Shown: positions 24,500-32,587 of the stretch, piece by piece
How positions within the stretch are numbered: the first letter of the stretch is position 1
How the letters are laid out: each line of letters opens with the position of its first letter
From: Akkermansiaceae bacterium
Lineage (GTDB): Bacteria > Verrucomicrobiota > Verrucomicrobiia > Verrucomicrobiales > Akkermansiaceae
Direction of reading: 5' to 3'
Length of the DNA: 64,000 bases
Assembly: GCA_019634595.1 (NCBI GenBank)
Contig: JAHCBC010000008.1
Location: forward strand, 1-64,000
Notes under the pieces: generated by a model
What the model saw: only the letters and a program-made list of their open reading frames with translations
Told to the model about the DNA's origin: nothing
Databases searched by the model: none
Translations under genes and position numbers: made by a program

Positions 24500-25134
24500 G
24501 ATGAGGTTTGTTTGAGCCAGTTCCGTGTTGCGTCCAGTTCCGCGGAGGTGAGCTGATGGCCGGTGGGGATCTCCACGTGTTTTACCTCCGCCCCCGCGCC
24601 CCGCAGCATGGCCGCGAGACGGCGGGCATTTTCGAGAGGCAGGATCGGGTCCGTGATGCCGCTTGCCAGAAAGACATCCGTCCCGGTGAGGTCCGGTGCC
24701 TGGTCCGGAGTGAGCGGCACCATCGCCCGCAGGAGGACGGCGCGGTGCAGCACGCCGGGACGCAGCAGCATCAGGCTGGCGGCGATGTTCGCGCCGTTCG
24801 AGTAACCGAGGGCGGTCACCCGCTTCGCGTCGAAGCCGTACTGCCCCGCCGCCGTCGTGATGAAGTCCGCCAGTTCGTGCGTGCGGTGGATGAGGTCCTC
24901 TTCATCGAAGACGCCCTCCGCCAGCCGCCTGAAAAACCGCGGCATGCCGTTCTCCAGGATCTTTCCCCGCGGGCTGAGCACGTTGGCCTCCGGTGCCAGC
25001 GAGCGGCCCAGCCCGATGAGGTCGTCTTCATTTCCCCCGGTGCCGTGAAGCAGCAGCAGGGTGTCCGCCCCCGCCACATTGGTGGCGGGGATGAAACGGT
25101 GGATGAATCCCAGGTCGTTGGAGGTGGTGTTCAT
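24496..25134 (-). CDS. Carboxylesterase/phospholipase-type hydrolase, MhqD-like
   Basis: A cytoplasmic alpha/beta-hydrolase of 212 residues in the Abhydrolase_2 group. LLLHGTGGNEDDL supplies the oxyanion region, the nucleophile elbow is GYSNGANIA, the acid is in SGITDPILP and the His is in PTGHQLT. In Bacillus the paralogue MhqD sits with ring-cleaving dioxygenase MhqO/MhqE in quinone-responsive operons, and the same pairing is seen here. It overlaps both neighbours by 4 bp. The exact substrate is unknown; quinone or catechol detoxification is inferred from context. Confidence 0.82.
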   Translation of the reverse strand: MNTTSNDLGFIHRFIPATNVAGADTLLLLHGTGGNEDDLIGLGRSLAPEANVLSPRGKILENGMPRFFRRLAEGVFDEEDLIHRTHELADFITTAAGQYGFDAKRVTALGYSNGANIAASLMLLRPGVLHRAVLLRAMVPLTPDQAPDLTGTDVFLASGITDPILPLENARRLAAMLRGAGAEVKHVEIPTGHQLTSAELDATRNWLKQTSS

Positions 25135-26105
25135 GATTGCGGTGCGGTGGAGGGTTGGTAGTCGAGTGGCTTGATGTTCGCTTCGATGGAGGCGCGGTGG
25201 GGTTCCAGGAATGGAGGCAGGGCCAGCGTTTCACCGAGGTGCTCGGGATCCTCACCGTCAGCGGCGAAGCCCGGACCGTCCGTGGCGATCTCGAACAGGA
25301 TGCCGCCGGGGATGCGGAAGTAGAGGGACTTGAAATAGTGCCTCTCCACTTCCCCGGAGGTCTGGTAGCCGTGGCTTTCGATGTGCCTCTTCCAGGCGAT
25401 CAGTTCGTCCTCGTCGCGGACCCTCCATGCCACGTGGTGTACGCCACCCGCGCCTTGCAGGCCGCGTTGGGTGGAGGCGTCCAGCCTCAGCTTCGCGCCC
25501 ACACCGCCGTCCCCGGTTTCAAAGAGGGAGGCATCGGCGGAGCTTTGGCGGAAGCCCAGCACTCCGGTGAGGAAGCGGGCGGTTTGGTCGAAGTCCGCGA
25601 CGGTGAGGTTCACGGAGCCGAGACCCACGATGGCGGCTTCCAGCGGCACGGGGCTGCCGTGCCATGGATGGATCTCCCCGGCCACCGTCGTTTCGGCGAT
25701 GAGCCGCAGGTGCTGGCCTTCCCCGTCCTGGAAAGGAAGCGTGGGCAGGCCGTCCACGGTTTCGATCTCGCCGCGGGTCACACCCTGGGAGTCCAGCCAC
25801 TTCACCCAGTGGGCGAGGGAGGCTTCGCCGCCGGAGACGCGCAGGCCGGTTTCGGACACGGTGCCCGCTCCGTTCCGTGCGGGGCGGATGCCCGCCCAGT
25901 CGAAGAACGTGAGGTCGGTGCCCGCGCTGCCGACAGCGTCTGCATAGAACAGGTGGTAGGCGGAAACGTCGTCCTGGTTCACGGTGCGCTTCACCAGACG
26001 GAGGCCGAGCGTCTTCGTGTAGAAATCGAGGTTGGCCTGGGCGTTTGCGGTGACGGCGGTGACGTGGTGGAGACCGTGGAGAACCGGATGTGTGGTGGTT
26101 TTCAT
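25131..26105 (-). CDS. VOC-family ring-cleaving dioxygenase, MhqO-like
   Basis: A 324-residue glyoxalase/bleomycin-resistance/extradiol dioxygenase with two VOC modules. The metal site is suggested by GLHHVTAVTAN in the first module, GGVHHVAWRV in the second and the Glu of GGILFEIATDGPGF. The last phrase plus LPPFLEPHR at the C-terminus is characteristic of the MhqA/MhqO-type hydroquinone dioxygenases. The chosen start MKTTTHPVLHGLHH follows the family. It heads a three-gene coupled operon. Confidence 0.88.
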   Translation of the reverse strand: MKTTTHPVLHGLHHVTAVTANAQANLDFYTKTLGLRLVKRTVNQDDVSAYHLFYADAVGSAGTDLTFFDWAGIRPARNGAGTVSETGLRVSGGEASLAHWVKWLDSQGVTRGEIETVDGLPTLPFQDGEGQHLRLIAETTVAGEIHPWHGSPVPLEAAIVGLGSVNLTVADFDQTARFLTGVLGFRQSSADASLFETGDGGVGAKLRLDASTQRGLQGAGGVHHVAWRVRDEDELIAWKRHIESHGYQTSGEVERHYFKSLYFRIPGGILFEIATDGPGFAADGEDPEHLGETLALPPFLEPHRASIEANIKPLDYQPSTAPQS

Positions 26106-26240
26106 GGCCGCAGGATGCACCGGACGGGCGGTTTTGGATAATGCGGAGATGTATGGCTGAGGATGCGCGGAAGTATGACCCCATCCGTGACAAGGTGCAG
26201 CTTCCTTGACGGGATTCCACCTCCGGATAGCGTGGCCGGA

Positions 26241-27518
26241 ATGAAATCCATCAGAACGCTTTTCCGGATCTCCGCCCTTTCCCTGGTGGTGGCCTGTGCC
26301 GCCACCCTCCATGCGGAACCCGCCCCCCTCAAGCTGAAGGACAATGATCTCTGGGTAATGGTGGGGGACAGCATCACCGCCCAACGCCAGCACTCGAACT
26401 ACATCGAGATGTACTACCGCACGCGCCACCCGGAGCTGAAGCTGCACTTCCGCAACTCCGGCATCGGCGGCAACCGCACGCAACATGTGCTCGACCGCTT
26501 TGACTACGATGTCGCTGCCTGGAAGCCCACCATCGTCAGTGTCGAGCTGGGCATGAACGATGTCGGCGGGGAGTTCGCCAAGACGCTGCCCGCTTACGTG
26601 AACGGGATGAAAAAGATCATCGCGAAGATCCGGGAGATTCCCGCCACGCCGATCCTGATTTCCTCCAGTCCCGTCGATGACGGCAGCAAGATGAACGACT
26701 GGCGGGGTGACCGCTGCAAGACCATCCACCCGTTCACGGAGGCGCTGCAGAAACTGGCGGCGGAGGAGGATGTCCTGTTCGTGGACCAATACCATCCGCT
26801 CATCGACGTATGGGGCGACAACCGCCGGAAAGGCGCGGAACTCGCCGCGAAGAATCCGCAGCCGGAGCCAACCCCCGCCCCGTCACCCGATGGCAAGCCC
26901 GCCAAGCCGAAGCTGCCCCCTTCCCTCATTCCCCTCGGCGGGGACCCCGTCCACCCCGGTCCTGTAGGCCAATACACGATGGCGGCTGTCATCCTGAAAG
27001 GCCTGGGTGCCGGCGGCGAGGTCAGCTCCGCCACCGTTTCCGCGGATGGAAAGGTCGGCGAGACGAAGGGATGCAAGATCAGCGATGTGTCCGCTGAGGG
27101 AGGGAAGCTTTCCTTCACCCGTCTGGATGAGACGGGATTCTGGCCGGTCCTGTCGTCGGGCAAGGCAGCCTTCGACCTGCTGCCCTCGGGACTGGATCTG
27201 TCGCAATATCTGCTCAAGGTCACCGGCCTGCCGGAGGGCGAGTATAACATTTCCATCGATGGCAAACCGGCTGCGAAGGCGACCTCCAGACAACTCGCGG
27301 AGGGCTGGAACATGACCCTCGCCATGACCGAACGCTCCTCCGCCATCGGCAAGCTGGTCCAGCAACTCCAGTCGCCCCTCAACCAGGCCTGGCGCAAGGC
27401 GAGCAAGGAAAAGGACGCCGAAAAGATCGCCGCAGCGCAGGCTGCCATCGAGGCGTGCGAGAAGGAACTGCAGGCCCTCGTCCAGCCGGTGCCGGTGAAG
27501 GTCGCCATCAGCAAGTGA
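26241..27518 (+). CDS. Secreted SGNH/GDSL-type hydrolase with C-terminal extension
   Basis: A signal peptide (ISALSLVVACAATLHAEP) is followed by an SGNH domain: block I VMVGDSITAQ, block II RNSGIGGNRTQH, block III SVELGMNDVGG and block V GGDPVHPGPVGQYTMA. A Pro-rich insertion (about 205-235) precedes block V. The C-terminal 130 residues form a separate beta-rich plus helical segment, ending with the coil KEKDAEKIAAAQAAIEACEK. It is typical of carbohydrate esterases in this phylum; the substrate is unknown. Upstream in-frame codons were rejected because the signal peptide would be internal. Confidence 0.87.
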   Translation: MKSIRTLFRISALSLVVACAATLHAEPAPLKLKDNDLWVMVGDSITAQRQHSNYIEMYYRTRHPELKLHFRNSGIGGNRTQHVLDRFDYDVAAWKPTIVSVELGMNDVGGEFAKTLPAYVNGMKKIIAKIREIPATPILISSSPVDDGSKMNDWRGDRCKTIHPFTEALQKLAAEEDVLFVDQYHPLIDVWGDNRRKGAELAAKNPQPEPTPAPSPDGKPAKPKLPPSLIPLGGDPVHPGPVGQYTMAAVILKGLGAGGEVSSATVSADGKVGETKGCKISDVSAEGGKLSFTRLDETGFWPVLSSGKAAFDLLPSGLDLSQYLLKVTGLPEGEYNISIDGKPAAKATSRQLAEGWNMTLAMTERSSAIGKLVQQLQSPLNQAWRKASKEKDAEKIAAAQAAIEACEKELQALVQPVPVKVAISK

Positions 27519-27580
27519 GGTCCTGCCTGGGCGCGCCATTCCGTGATTCCATATCCGTTGCGGTGGGGTAGGATGCCGGG

Positions 27581-28393
27581 ATGGGCAGACCCTATCGCAA
27601 GGCAAGCCGCCAGACACTCGTCTGGCTGGTCATCTGTCTCTGCGGTGTCGCGGGGCAGATCGCGCTGATGATGTCGGTCCCGGCCTTCAAGACCATGGGG
27701 CCGGTGCAGGCTTTCGCGCTGGGGTCGCTTCCATTTTTCGTGGCGCTCGCCCTTGCGTATGTCGTGACGGGCCGCCTGAAGCGCGGACGTTTCAGGAGAA
27801 TCTCGGGAACGCTCACGCCGATGGGGTTCGATCTCGCGCTGAAGCCTGGTCCCGAAGGAAAGAAGGAATTTTTCGCCCCGCTGGAGCCGTTGCAAAAATG
27901 GATGGACCTCCGGCCCGGCGCGGACGGCATCGAATGGTTTGGCACGCGTACCGGGCAGCACGGGGAGGTCAGGTTGTTCGAGTATGAATATGTCACCGGC
28001 ACCGGAAAAGGGACGCAGATCCACATGCGGACCATCGTCGCGTTTCCAGCGGATCGTCAGGTTCCCACCGGATGTGCGCTGGGGCGGCTGGATGGATTCC
28101 GGGTTGCCAGGATGTCGTGGTGGACGCGGAGGCTGTGGGCGAAGCACTCCCTGAAGGATGGGGTGTTCGGGCGGTTGGACGGCTGGGTGTCCACCGGAGA
28201 TGCGGAGACGGGACGGCTTTTCCTCTCTCCCGGAGTGATGGATCAACTCAGGTCCGCGCCACGGGGAGAGTCATGGTATATCGGCGGCGGATGGGTCTGT
28301 TGTGTCTATGACGATCCACTGGAACCGCAGGATCTGGTCAAGTTCATGGACCGGGCATGGCATGTCTTTTCCGCCGCTGGTGCGGCGGGCTGA
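27581..28393 (+). CDS. Membrane protein with two N-terminal helices, unknown
   Basis: Two membrane helices (LVWLVICLCGVAGQIALMM and AFALGSLPFFVALALAYVVTG) precede a soluble domain of about 200 residues that returns to the cytoplasm, with a beta-rich look (EVRLFEYEYVTGTGKGTQIHMRTIVAF). The domain ends with ESWYIGGGWVCCVYDDPLEP. The arrangement recalls DUF3137-like proteins, but I cannot assign a family. The short upstream gap and its own start suggest an independent transcript. Confidence 0.7.
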   Translation: MGRPYRKASRQTLVWLVICLCGVAGQIALMMSVPAFKTMGPVQAFALGSLPFFVALALAYVVTGRLKRGRFRRISGTLTPMGFDLALKPGPEGKKEFFAPLEPLQKWMDLRPGADGIEWFGTRTGQHGEVRLFEYEYVTGTGKGTQIHMRTIVAFPADRQVPTGCALGRLDGFRVARMSWWTRRLWAKHSLKDGVFGRLDGWVSTGDAETGRLFLSPGVMDQLRSAPRGESWYIGGGWVCCVYDDPLEPQDLVKFMDRAWHVFSAAGAAG

Positions 28394-28417
28394 CAAATGT
28401 GGAAGGCGGACGCCGGA

Positions 28418-29356
28418 TCACTTTTTGAGCATGTCGATCAGGAAGGCCTCGGCAGTGGGATGTTTCACATCCGGAGCGCCGGGATAGACGAATTCGCACG
28501 GCACTTTCAGCGCGGTGAGCTTTTCATGCAGCGGCACTCCGTAGTTCGCCGAGTGCGTGGGATCCTTTTCCACCTGTCCCATGGCGGGAGGGGTGCTGTA
28601 GATCAGATAGATGGGAGGATCGTCCGCGCTGGCGTGCTCGATCGGTGAGTATTCCTTGATGAGCGGCAGCAGTTCCTCCCGCTTGGTGAGGAATTCGGCG
28701 AAGCGGGTGTCGCGCGACTTCACGCTGGCGGGGTCCATGAAGCCGAAGGCGTGGCCGCCGTAACGGCTGTTCGGCGTCCATTCCTTGCATTGCTTCGGGT
28801 CGAGAGATGTCTGGCCGCGGGTGCCCGCCGCGCACAGCAGGCGGGTGGATTCGCGTGAGATGGGGTCACTGCTTTTCGGATCGGCCATGTCGTCGTGCAT
28901 CGCCAGCCAGAGGCTGGTGCATGCGCCTGCGGAGCCTCCGGTGGCCGCCACGCGGGTCTTATCGATGTTCCACTCCGCCGCCTTCGAGCGGACGAACTGC
29001 AGCGCGCGCGCCGCATCCTCCAGCGGTGCCTTCACCGGCGGATGGATGCCAGCGACCTGCGCCTGCCAGGTGTAGCGGTAGTTGATGGAAACGACGGAGA
29101 TCCCCTTGTCCAGATAGGCGCGGAAGTCGGTCTTCTTGTCCTTGTCTCCCGCCGTCCATCCGCCGCCATGGACGAAAAACAGGAGCGGCGTGGGCTTGTC
29201 GGAGTCCGTCTTGTAGAAATCCAGCACCTGCCGTTGATGGGTGCCGTAGGCGACATCGGCCATGGTGGGAGGCACCGCCGGTGCGGCGGGCTTCGCGGGA
29301 GTTTCCGCCGCGATGGCGGCCAGCGGCATCAGGGCGAGCAAAAGGGTTTGGCGCAT
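28418..29356 (-). CDS. Secreted alpha/beta-hydrolase esterase (HGGGW type)
   Basis: A signal peptide (MRQTLLLALMPLAAIAAE) precedes an esterase of the BD-FAE/hormone-sensitive-lipase-like group. The oxyanion motif is FFVHGGGWTAGD, the nucleophile elbow ATGGSAGACTS (about residue 150) and a candidate His lies in DVKHPTAEAFL near the C-terminus. The protein is 312 residues. An earlier in-frame Met would bury the signal peptide. The next gene on this strand (adenosine deaminase) ends about 57 bp upstream. Confidence 0.85.
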   Translation of the reverse strand: MRQTLLLALMPLAAIAAETPAKPAAPAVPPTMADVAYGTHQRQVLDFYKTDSDKPTPLLFFVHGGGWTAGDKDKKTDFRAYLDKGISVVSINYRYTWQAQVAGIHPPVKAPLEDAARALQFVRSKAAEWNIDKTRVAATGGSAGACTSLWLAMHDDMADPKSSDPISRESTRLLCAAGTRGQTSLDPKQCKEWTPNSRYGGHAFGFMDPASVKSRDTRFAEFLTKREELLPLIKEYSPIEHASADDPPIYLIYSTPPAMGQVEKDPTHSANYGVPLHEKLTALKVPCEFVYPGAPDVKHPTAEAFLIDMLKK

Positions 29357-29412
29357 GATCGGAACATGGCGACCCACGGCGCGGAGATCAACAGGGGAAA
29401 CACGCTCCCATT

Positions 29413-30435
29413 TCACGGCAGCAGGAACCGGTGTCGCTCCGCATGGGAAATGCCCAGCGCCAGCAGCGAGTCCGCATCCGCCCCCAGCTCCCGGCCCACG
29501 ATCTCGTGTTCGTGCCTCAGGTTCGTGTGCACCAGATACGGATTGTCCGTGTTGATGCAGTAGGCGATGCCTTCCTTGGAAAGATCCCTGACGAAATCAC
29601 CCACGCAGGCGAAATCCGGCACCACCCGCGTCACGCGGTTCACGGTCGGGCAGAGTTCCAGGCAGATGTCGTGTTCCTTGAGGATGGAAATGATCCGTTC
29701 CCGCTGTTTCCCCTCCGCCTTCCGCAGCTCGATCCCGTGGCCGATGCGATCCGGCCGCACCGCCTCAAGCACGCGCAGCATGCCCTCCGGTCCGGTGCCT
29801 TCGCTTTCGCCCACGTGGTAGGTGATTTTCAACCCGGCGTCGCGAGCCTTCTCCATCATCGCCGCCACCTCGCTCATCCATGGCTTGCTCAGCTCCAGCG
29901 AGCGGGACTCCGGCCCTGCCATGTCGATGCCCACCACGCCATTCGCGCCGTTGAGCGAGCCGCGGCTTTTCCATTTCACCGCCGCGTCGATGATCTGCCA
30001 GTTCGCCTCCAGCGGCAGGTCCCGCCCAAGGGAAAGGATGATGCCCGTAGCCACCCCGTAGTGGAGGGAGGCCCGCTCCAGCCCCTGCATGACCGCGAGG
30101 ATGATGGCGTCCATGGTGTGCAGCCCGTGGCGCATGCGCTTCTGCGGGTTGAAGCGCAGCTCCAGCGACTGCACCCGCGCCCGGCGGTAGGCCTTTGCCA
30201 CCACCTGGTAGGCGGACACGCTCGCGGCGGAAGGGGAGGACTGGATCTCCTCCGTCACCTGGAAATAGCGGCCCAGGAAGTCATCGAGCGATTTCACCTC
30301 GTCGGGCTTCGCCGTCAGGGAGGCGTGGAAGGTGTTGAAATCCACATACTCCGTCCTCAGTCCGTTGTCGCAGAGGATCTCCCAGAGCACGGAGGACGGA
30401 ACCGCGCCGCCAAGGTGGATGTGCAGGTCGTGCAT
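29413..30435 (-). CDS. add: Adenosine deaminase family protein
   Basis: A cytoplasmic amidohydrolase, expected to deaminate adenosine or a close analogue using one Zn2+. Metal and catalytic motifs are visible in order: DLHIHLGG at the N-terminus, VGIDMAGPE, KITYHVGESEG (catalytic His and Glu), DRIGHGIEL, LELCPTVNRV and CINTDNPYL with the metal-binding Asp. At 340 residues it is typical. The Cys-Pro-Thr-Val phrase replaces the more common Cys-Pro-x-Ser-Asn, so the substrate could be a modified nucleoside rather than adenosine itself. Confidence 0.85.
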   Translation of the reverse strand: MHDLHIHLGGAVPSSVLWEILCDNGLRTEYVDFNTFHASLTAKPDEVKSLDDFLGRYFQVTEEIQSSPSAASVSAYQVVAKAYRRARVQSLELRFNPQKRMRHGLHTMDAIILAVMQGLERASLHYGVATGIILSLGRDLPLEANWQIIDAAVKWKSRGSLNGANGVVGIDMAGPESRSLELSKPWMSEVAAMMEKARDAGLKITYHVGESEGTGPEGMLRVLEAVRPDRIGHGIELRKAEGKQRERIISILKEHDICLELCPTVNRVTRVVPDFACVGDFVRDLSKEGIAYCINTDNPYLVHTNLRHEHEIVGRELGADADSLLALGISHAERHRFLLP

Positions 30436-30765
30436 GCGCCATTGTGCCGGAGCGCATGCCGCTTGGCAACCCGCATGCCGCCATGGTGCGATCCAAGATG
30501 ATGGGGGTGATGACCACTGATTTCACTGATTTACTGATTCCGGAAAGAGGGGATTTTTCATTCCCAATCAGTAAATCAGTGGTATCGAATCCTCCCCGGT
30601 TCTTGTGTTTCCCAAACGACCTGGTGTTGGACATGCCTCGATCCGTCTCTCCCATCCGCGTGCATCCCCGTTTATTTGGCTCCGCCCAGTCCACTGCGGT
30701 TGAATCTTCCATCCGACATCCATTTTGTTGCGTGACTCCGGCGTGTTCCGGGACATCTTGCGCGC
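30436..30765. other. 330-bp intergenic stretch with repeat-like sequence
   Basis: No gene is supported. It contains the inverted repeat annotated separately and, further right, a stretch whose reverse complement reads as extragenic repeat sequence (ggatgcacgcggatggg). The divergent promoters of the adenosine deaminase and tcdA genes should lie here; no convincing -35/-10 pair was found. Confidence 0.5.
30513..30583. repeat. Inverted repeat with stuttered 5' arm
   Basis: The 18-nt right arm (30566-30583) is the perfect reverse complement of the left arm once a 9-nt duplication (cactgattt) in the left arm (30513-30539) is removed. The arms consist of short repeats of the type ACTGATT. One of three intergenic palindromes in this window with a similar stuttered, mostly 7-nt phase. 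Confidence 0.8.
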
Positions 30766-31560
30766 GTGTCTGAGACGGATTCCCACCATCGGTTCGGCGG
30801 CATTGCCCGGCTTTACGGCCAGGCGGCGCTGGAGCGTTTCCTGAAATCCCGCGTCGCCGTCATCGGCATCGGCGGGGTGGGGTCGTGGGCGGTCGAGTCG
30901 CTGGCGCGTTCGGGCATCGGCCACCTGACCCTGGTCGATCTGGATGAGATCTGCCTGACCAACGTGAACCGCCAGCTCCACGCGATGGATGGCCAGATTG
31001 GCCGGCAGAAGGCGGATGCGATGGCGGACCGCGCAAAGGCCATCCACCCGGACTGCGATGTGCGGATCCTCCATACCTTTTTCACGGAACGGAATGCCGG
31101 GGAGATCCTCGATCTGGGTTTCGACGCCGTGCTCGATGCCATCGACTCCGTGAAGCACAAGGCCCTGCTGGTGGCGGAGTGCCACCGCCGGGGCATCCCC
31201 GTCGTCACCTGTGGCGGGGCGGGCGGCAGGAGGGATCCCACCCGCATCCGGGTCACGGACCTGGCCTACAGCGGAAAGGACGCGCTGCTCCACCAACTGC
31301 GCCGCACCCTGCGGGCGGACCATGCTTTCCCGAAGACGCCCATCAACAGCAAGCCGGACCCGCTGGGCATCGACGCCGTCTTTACCGATGAGCCGCCGCT
31401 GTTCCCGCAGTGCGATGGCTCCGTCTCCTGCGAGCGTCCGGAAGGCACCAACCTGCGCCTCTCCTGTGAGTCCGGCTACGGCACCGCCACGCACGTGACG
31501 GCCAGCTTCGGCCTCATCGCCGCGGGCCGGGTGCTGGAAAAGCTCGCCTCGCAGGCATGA
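30766..31560 (+). CDS. tcdA: tRNA threonylcarbamoyladenosine dehydratase
   Basis: An E1-like (ThiF/MoeB/HesA) ATP-dependent enzyme that cyclises t6A37 of tRNA to ct6A. The Rossmann motif VAVIGIGGVGSWAVESLARSG (about 30-50), TLVDLDEICLTNVNRQ with the adenylation Arg, and AIDSVKHKALL are as in E. coli TcdA/CsdL. The C-terminal part GYGTATHVTASFGLIAAG is also conserved. The start is GTG (MSETDSHH), with FGGIARLYG following as in the family. A terminator of the convergent rpmJ gene overlaps its stop. Confidence 0.93.
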   Translation: MSETDSHHRFGGIARLYGQAALERFLKSRVAVIGIGGVGSWAVESLARSGIGHLTLVDLDEICLTNVNRQLHAMDGQIGRQKADAMADRAKAIHPDCDVRILHTFFTERNAGEILDLGFDAVLDAIDSVKHKALLVAECHRRGIPVVTCGGAGGRRDPTRIRVTDLAYSGKDALLHQLRRTLRADHAFPKTPINSKPDPLGIDAVFTDEPPLFPQCDGSVSCERPEGTNLRLSCESGYGTATHVTASFGLIAAGRVLEKLASQA

Positions 31561-31584
31561 AAAAAGCGGCCGGATGGGCCGCTT
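31560..31584 (-). terminator. Intrinsic terminator of rpmJ
   Basis: An 8-bp stem (aagcggcc / ggccgctt, loop ggatg) is followed on the minus strand by TTTTTT. It also overlaps the end of tcdA on the plus strand, where the trailing sequence is cttccttc and much weaker. Confidence 0.8.
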
Positions 31585-31614
31585 CCTTCGAAATTTGTTG
31601 GATCCGCGTGCGGA

Positions 31615-31779
31615 TTATTTGACGCCCTTCTTCGAGAGGCGGGTGCCGACAGTCGCGCCTTGGCGGGCTTTGAACTTCGGGTTGCTCTTGCAGATGACGT
31701 AGACCGTCCCTTTGCGTTTCACGACTTGGCAATCAGCGTGACGGCGTTTCGCGGAGGCGAGGGAAGAGAGAACTTTCAT
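31615..31779 (-). CDS. rpmJ: Ribosomal protein bL36, zinc-independent (YkgO-like) type
   Basis: A 54-residue protein beginning MKVLSSLASAKRRHADCQ, with VVKRKGTVYVICKSNPKFKARQ in the middle: the bL36 sequence. It keeps only two Cys (positions 17 and 30) and lacks the Cys-x2-Cys and Cys-x4-His pairs of the zinc-binding form, so it is of the zinc-independent paralogue type known as YkgO/RpmJ2. An 11- to 14-residue basic tail (GATVGTRLSKKGVK) extends past the usual end. It stands alone with its own terminator, outside any ribosomal protein operon. Confidence 0.93.
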   Translation of the reverse strand: MKVLSSLASAKRRHADCQVVKRKGTVYVICKSNPKFKARQGATVGTRLSKKGVK

Positions 31780-31831
31780 GGCTGAAAAATGGTTGGGGCT
31801 GCCGGTGGCGGGCGCGACCGGGACGCGGAAA

Positions 31832-32458
31832 CTACCGGGCGGGACCGGGATGTAAAGCGATTTCTTGTCCTTGGCGGAAAATCACCAGATGCCGGTCCAC
31901 GGATTTGCCGGGGGCGTCCGGCAGCGGGCGGGACTTCGCGTGCCGCAGGTTTGCCAGCAAGGTGGCTCCCCGGGTCCGCAGCGCGGCGACGAGCAGTTCG
32001 TGCTCCCTGTCGAAATAGGACGTGCAGACCAACAAGCCGGACGGCTTCAGCCGCCCCAGCGCATTGCCCAGCAGGCGGTCCCACACGGCGGGCTCATGCC
32101 AGTAGTTCTGGTGCCGGATGAAGATGAAGTCGAAGGCGGGCAACTGCCGCATCCGGTCCGTGGCGGCGGCGTCCCCGCAGCGGAACCCGATCTCCCCGTC
32201 CGGCAGCGCCCAGCGGGCCGCCGCCTCCGCGATGGCGTCCGGACGGAGGTCGATCCCCAGGTAGAAGCCGATCTGCATCGGCTCCAGTGCCTTGGCCAGC
32301 GCGCCGGTTTCGTCCGCCCGGCCACAAGCAAGGTTCAGCACGACGAGCGGTCCCGGTGCCTGGAATCCCGCGGCCCGAAGACCGTCACGCAGCAACGCCT
32401 CCAGCCGGACGACGTCCTCGTCCGTGCCCGGGTAGCGGAATGGCCTGCGCTGGATCAC
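31832..32458 (-). CDS. Class I SAM-dependent methyltransferase
   Basis: A 208-residue cytoplasmic protein. Motif I is VVLNLACGRADETGAL, the acidic residue at the end of strand 2 is in LGIDLRPDAI, and FDFIFIRHQNYWHEP holds the post-III region. The Rossmann fold ends with a long C-terminal strand-helix (GLLVCTSYFDREHELL). Substrate is unknown. It lies on the minus strand between rpmJ and a palindromic intergenic element, with no operon partner. Confidence 0.82.
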   Translation of the reverse strand: MIQRRPFRYPGTDEDVVRLEALLRDGLRAAGFQAPGPLVVLNLACGRADETGALAKALEPMQIGFYLGIDLRPDAIAEAAARWALPDGEIGFRCGDAAATDRMRQLPAFDFIFIRHQNYWHEPAVWDRLLGNALGRLKPSGLLVCTSYFDREHELLVAALRTRGATLLANLRHAKSRPLPDAPGKSVDRHLVIFRQGQEIALHPGPAR

Positions 32459-32487
32459 GCGCGGAAGTTTCAGGGAAAAGGGAGGAT

Positions 32488-32575
32488 GGTCAATCGTTCG
32501 TCAGCGGTTGGTCAGCGGTCAGTGGGGCGGTTGCGTCTTCTCCTAATGACTGTTGACCAATGAACCGCTGACCAC
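32488..32575. repeat. Imperfect inverted repeat with 7-nt phase
   Basis: The left arm is gtcagcggttggtcagcggtca and the right arm complements it with a 3-nt insertion and two G-U-compatible mismatches. The right arm reads as heptamers: tgactgt, tgaccaa, tgaaccg, ctgacca. It lies between divergent genes (methyltransferase and sugar kinase), so it could influence both. Confidence 0.7.
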
Positions 32576-32587
32576 TTCCTTGCAAAA

